From: Streptomyces mirabilis
GTDB lineage: Bacteria; Actinomycetota; Actinomycetes; Streptomycetales; Streptomycetaceae
Direction of reading: 5' to 3'
Length of the DNA: 64,000 nucleotides
Assembly: GCF_018310535.1 (NCBI RefSeq)
Contig: NZ_CP074102.1
Coordinates: 3,906,001-3,970,000 of the forward strand
In this document: positions 61,376-64,000 of the stretch, piece by piece
How positions within the stretch are numbered: the first letter of the stretch is position 1
Layout of the letters: each line of letters opens with the position of its first letter
Translations under genes and position numbers: made by a program
The notes under the pieces: generated by a model
Told to the model about the DNA's origin: nothing
Seen by the model: only the letters and a program-made list of their open reading frames with translations
The model's database searches: none

Positions 61376-62371
61376 GTGATGTCGGACGAGAGAGCCGAAC
61401 GCATCGCGGATTTCATCGGGCCACTACGGGTGGAACCGGGGTCGAAGGTGCGCCTGGACCGGGACTTCGATCCTCGCTACAAGGGCGGTATCAAGAAGCG
61501 GGACGGGATCGAGCTGCTGCGGACCGGGGTGTCGTTGCTCGCCGAGTACCAGGAGCGGTTGGCCGCCCAGGACACGTACGGCGTGCTGCTCTGTCTCCAG
61601 GCACTCGACGCCGGAGGCAAGGACGGGACGATCCGCCACGTGATGAGCGGAGTCAATCCCCAGGGCGTACGGGTCAGCAGCTTCAAGGTGCCCTCCACCG
61701 AGGAACTCGACCACGACTACCTGTGGCGTTACGCCCGGCGGCTGCCCACGCGCGGTGAGATCGCCATCTTCAATCGCTCGCACTACGAGGAGGTTCTCGT
61801 CGTACGAGTCCACCCCGAGACCCTTCTCCGGCAGAAGCTGCCGGAGAACGCACGTGGGCCGGGCCTGTGGGACCGGCGCTACCGGGAGATCAACCACTGG
61901 GAGCGCTATCTCACGGACAACGGGTTCAAAGTGGTGAAGATCTTCCTGAATCTGTCCAAGGAGGAGCAGCGCACCCGCTTCCTGAAGCGGATCGACCTGC
62001 CGGAGAAGAACTGGAAGTTCTCCGCGGCCGACGTCCGGGAGCGGCGCCGGTGGGACGACTACCAGGACGCGTTCTCCGAGATGCTCTCGGCCACGAGCAC
62101 GAAGTGGGCGCCGTGGTACGTCGTGCCGGCGGACCGGAAGTGGTTCGCGCGGATCTGCGCGGCGGCGGTCCTCGCGCACGCCCTGATGGACATCGATCCT
62201 CAGTACCCCGACGTGGGGGAAGCGGCGCGGAAGGATCTGCTCGCCACCAAACGGGAGCTTGAGCAGGAAGCCCCCGCCGGAGCCCCGGCCGATCCGTACG
62301 CCTCCCGTCATCCGTCGGCCTCGCGAACCTCTGGCCGGAGAGACAGGCCGACGAAGAAGAAGCGCGGCTAG
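61376..62371 (+). CDS. ppk2: Polyphosphate kinase 2 family protein
   Basis: 331 aa from GTG 61376 or ATG 61379. Walker A-like LQALDAGGKDGT (75-86), Walker B-like GEIAIFNRSHYEEVLVVRVHP (137-150 region), lid residues RFLKRIDLPEKNWKFS, and WYVVPADRKWFARI. This is a one-domain PPK2. It transfers phosphate between polyphosphate and nucleoside (di/mono)phosphates; the class cannot be fixed by eye. The C-terminal tail is basic. A P-type ATPase gene follows after 65 bases. Confidence 0.9.
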   Translation: MMSDERAERIADFIGPLRVEPGSKVRLDRDFDPRYKGGIKKRDGIELLRTGVSLLAEYQERLAAQDTYGVLLCLQALDAGGKDGTIRHVMSGVNPQGVRVSSFKVPSTEELDHDYLWRYARRLPTRGEIAIFNRSHYEEVLVVRVHPETLLRQKLPENARGPGLWDRRYREINHWERYLTDNGFKVVKIFLNLSKEEQRTRFLKRIDLPEKNWKFSAADVRERRRWDDYQDAFSEMLSATSTKWAPWYVVPADRKWFARICAAAVLAHALMDIDPQYPDVGEAARKDLLATKRELEQEAPAGAPADPYASRHPSASRTSGRRDRPTKKKRG

Positions 62372-62436
62372 GGCCTGTCCGGAGCGGCGGGCGACCGGCC
62401 CGGACGCATCCGTGGCCACGGATCGGAGGCAGAACG

Positions 62437-64000
62437 ATGACGGTGCGGTCGGATTCCGTGGGAGAACAGCCTCGGGCTTCGAAGGACGGCTGGTGCACGC
62501 GCGCTCCCGAGGAGGTCGTAGCCGCGTTCGGCGTCGATCCGGCGGTCGGCCTCTCCGCGGCGCGGGCCGCTCAGCTCCTGACCGCGCACGGCCCGAACTC
62601 GCTGCCCGAGGAGAAGCGAACTCCGGCCTGGCGCCGGTTCATCAAGCAGTACCGCAGTTACATGCAGATCGTCCTCGTGGCCGCGGCGATCGTCTCGCTG
62701 CTCATCAAGGAGTGGACCACCGGGATCCTGCTGATCGTCCTGACCCTGCTGAACGCGGTCGTGGGCCTGCGTCAGGAGGGCAAGGCCGAGAGCGCGATGA
62801 ACGCGCTGCAGTCGATGATGAAGGCGACGGCGCGGGTGCGCAGGGACGGGACGGAGGCCGAGATCCCCGCCGAACAGCTGGTCGTCGGCGACATCGTGCT
62901 CATCGCCGCCGGGGACCAGGTGGCGGCGGACGGACGCATCATCGAGGCCAGTGCCCTGCAGATCGACGAGTCGGCGCTCACCGGCGAGAGCGTTCCCGCC
63001 TCGAAGGACGCCCGCACGCTGCCGGGCGCCCGGCCGGCACCCGGCGACCAGACGAACATGGCGTTCATGAACACCCCGGTCACTCACGGCAGCGGCGTAT
63101 TCGTCGTGACCGCGACCGGCGTCGGAACCGAAGTCGGCAAGATCTCCGGGATGCTGTCGGCCACCGAGACGGAGGTACCGCCGCTCACCAAGGAACTCGA
63201 CACCCTGACGCTGTGGATCACGGGAGCGGCGGGCCTGACCATGATCGTGATGTTCGCCCTCGGGCGGCAACGCGACCAGGCCTGGGACGTCCTGTTCGTC
63301 AGCGCGGTCTCGCTGGCCATCGCCGCCATCCCCGAGGCCCTGCCGACCGTGACCCAGGCGATCCTGTCCGTCGGCAGCCTCAACCTGGCGAAGTGGAACG
63401 CGATCGTCAAGGAGCTGCCGTCGGTCGAGACCCTGGCGTTCACGTCGGCGATCAACTCGGACAAGACCGGCACCCTGACGATGAACCAGATGACCGCCGT
63501 CGAGGTCGTGAGTCCCACCGACCGGTACACCGTCTCGGGCACGGGCTACGGACTCGACGGGAAGATCCACCATGCGGCAGGTTCCTCCACGGGCATCGAG
63601 GACGCGATCCTGCCGTACGTGGTGGCCAGCGACGCGAAGCTGGTGGACGGCAAGGTGGTGGGCGATCCCACCGAGGGCGCGCTGCTGGTGCTCGCGCACA
63701 AGGCCGGGCTGGACATCGACGCCACCCGGGAGAGCCTTCCCCGGCTCGCCACACTGCCGTTCGACCCGGGCTACAAGCTGATGGCCACCTTCAACTCAGC
63801 GGTCGACGCCGCCGGGCGGCAGGTCGTCCGATGCTTCGTCAAAGGCGCGGTCCCGGCGGTGGTGGCGCGGGCCGCCACCGCGCTCGCGGCGGGCGAGACC
63901 ATCCCGTGGGACGCCGAACTGGTCGCGCGTGCCGAGGCACAGACCGAGCGGATGGGCGGCGAGGGGCGCCGGGTGATGGCCGCGGCCACCCGTGACCTGG
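62437..64000 (+). CDS. P-type cation-transporting ATPase, N-terminal part (cut by window edge)
   Basis: 521 complete codons are visible from ATG 62437 (GGAGG six bases upstream). The frame is open to the window edge. N-terminal cation-ATPase domain; transmembrane pair QIVLVAAAIVSLLI and LLIVLTLLNAVVGL; actuator motif LTGESVPASKD; a further pair around MIVMFALG and LFVSAVSLAIAAIPEALPTV (PEALP, typical of P2-type Ca2+/Na+ pumps). The phosphorylation site is SDKTGTLT with Asp342; the nucleotide domain starts with GDPTEGALL. It should be a Ca2+/cation-translocating ATPase. In the segment before Asp342, INSDKTGT replaces the usual ICSDKTGT. Confidence 0.9.
   Translation, partial: MTVRSDSVGEQPRASKDGWCTRAPEEVVAAFGVDPAVGLSAARAAQLLTAHGPNSLPEEKRTPAWRRFIKQYRSYMQIVLVAAAIVSLLIKEWTTGILLIVLTLLNAVVGLRQEGKAESAMNALQSMMKATARVRRDGTEAEIPAEQLVVGDIVLIAAGDQVAADGRIIEASALQIDESALTGESVPASKDARTLPGARPAPGDQTNMAFMNTPVTHGSGVFVVTATGVGTEVGKISGMLSATETEVPPLTKELDTLTLWITGAAGLTMIVMFALGRQRDQAWDVLFVSAVSLAIAAIPEALPTVTQAILSVGSLNLAKWNAIVKELPSVETLAFTSAINSDKTGTLTMNQMTAVEVVSPTDRYTVSGTGYGLDGKIHHAAGSSTGIEDAILPYVVASDAKLVDGKVVGDPTEGALLVLAHKAGLDIDATRESLPRLATLPFDPGYKLMATFNSAVDAAGRQVVRCFVKGAVPAVVARAATALAAGETIPWDAELVARAEAQTERMGGEGRRVMAAATRDL

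Overview
The window is a piece of an actinomycete chromosome, almost certainly Streptomyces. GC content is very high with strong G/C third positions, GTG starts are common, and the families are typical of the genus: dcd, LtrA, PPK2, Yip1-like proteins with Q/G/Y-rich tails, FG-GAP surface proteins and a matB-like bifunctional enzyme. Ordinary chromosome lies at the left (1-5000 and 9600-11290) and at the right (about 56770-64000). Everything between looks like accumulated accessory DNA.

Left end: a partial subtype-B tannase-like secreted protein, two neighbouring FG-GAP (integrin-alpha type) exported proteins and a Yip1-family membrane protein. From about 5085 to 9607 there is a 4.5-kb island flanked by two copies of the 3' end of a phosphoribosyltransferase gene. 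One copy is in the intact gene and the other is a displaced stub. The island holds an IR-bounded, CTAG-flanked cassette with a tiny secreted-peptide gene, a tRNA-Ile 3' fragment, and small genes followed by a recurring 24-bp tail. The phosphoribosyltransferase gene, dcd, a small zinc-ribbon gene and tRNA-Gly(CCC) come next.

tRNA-Gly(CCC) at 11214 is an integration hot spot. Its 3' half plus terminator recurs at 21078, 24317, 54861 and, degenerate, at 56569, so the DNA downstream reads as four stacked islands. Decayed tyrosine integrases lie at 11.3, 23.7, 26.5 and 33.6 kb. Island 1 (11.3-21.1 kb) holds the most interesting locus. It is a coupled three-gene operon (nucleotidyl-cyclase-like protein, 1497-aa STAND/NACHT NTPase, TPR protein), divergent from a Pycsar-type 2TM effector (PycTM/DUF5706-like). 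A cNMP-binding Crp/Fnr regulator and a VapBC pair follow. I read this as a candidate cyclic-nucleotide defence system with a STAND component. Island 2 (21.1-24.4 kb) has a PAP2-type membrane protein. Island 3 (24.4-54.9 kb) is a mosaic. It includes a divergent SDR/TetR pair with three operators, a PepSY protein with a two-component system, and a LuxR/LAL regulator with a small regulon marked by a shared 21-bp motif. It also has a cell-envelope operon (matA-like, matB-like, class A PBP, PGRP amidase) and an ECF sigma factor. Island 4 (54.9-56.6 kb) carries a secreted TNT-domain NADase toxin and a likely immunity gene.

Right end: an alpha/beta hydrolase, an MFS exporter overlapping a GH15 glucoamylase-like gene, PPK2 polyphosphate kinase, and a P-type cation ATPase cut by the window edge.

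All assignments come from reading motifs and context; no database search was run.
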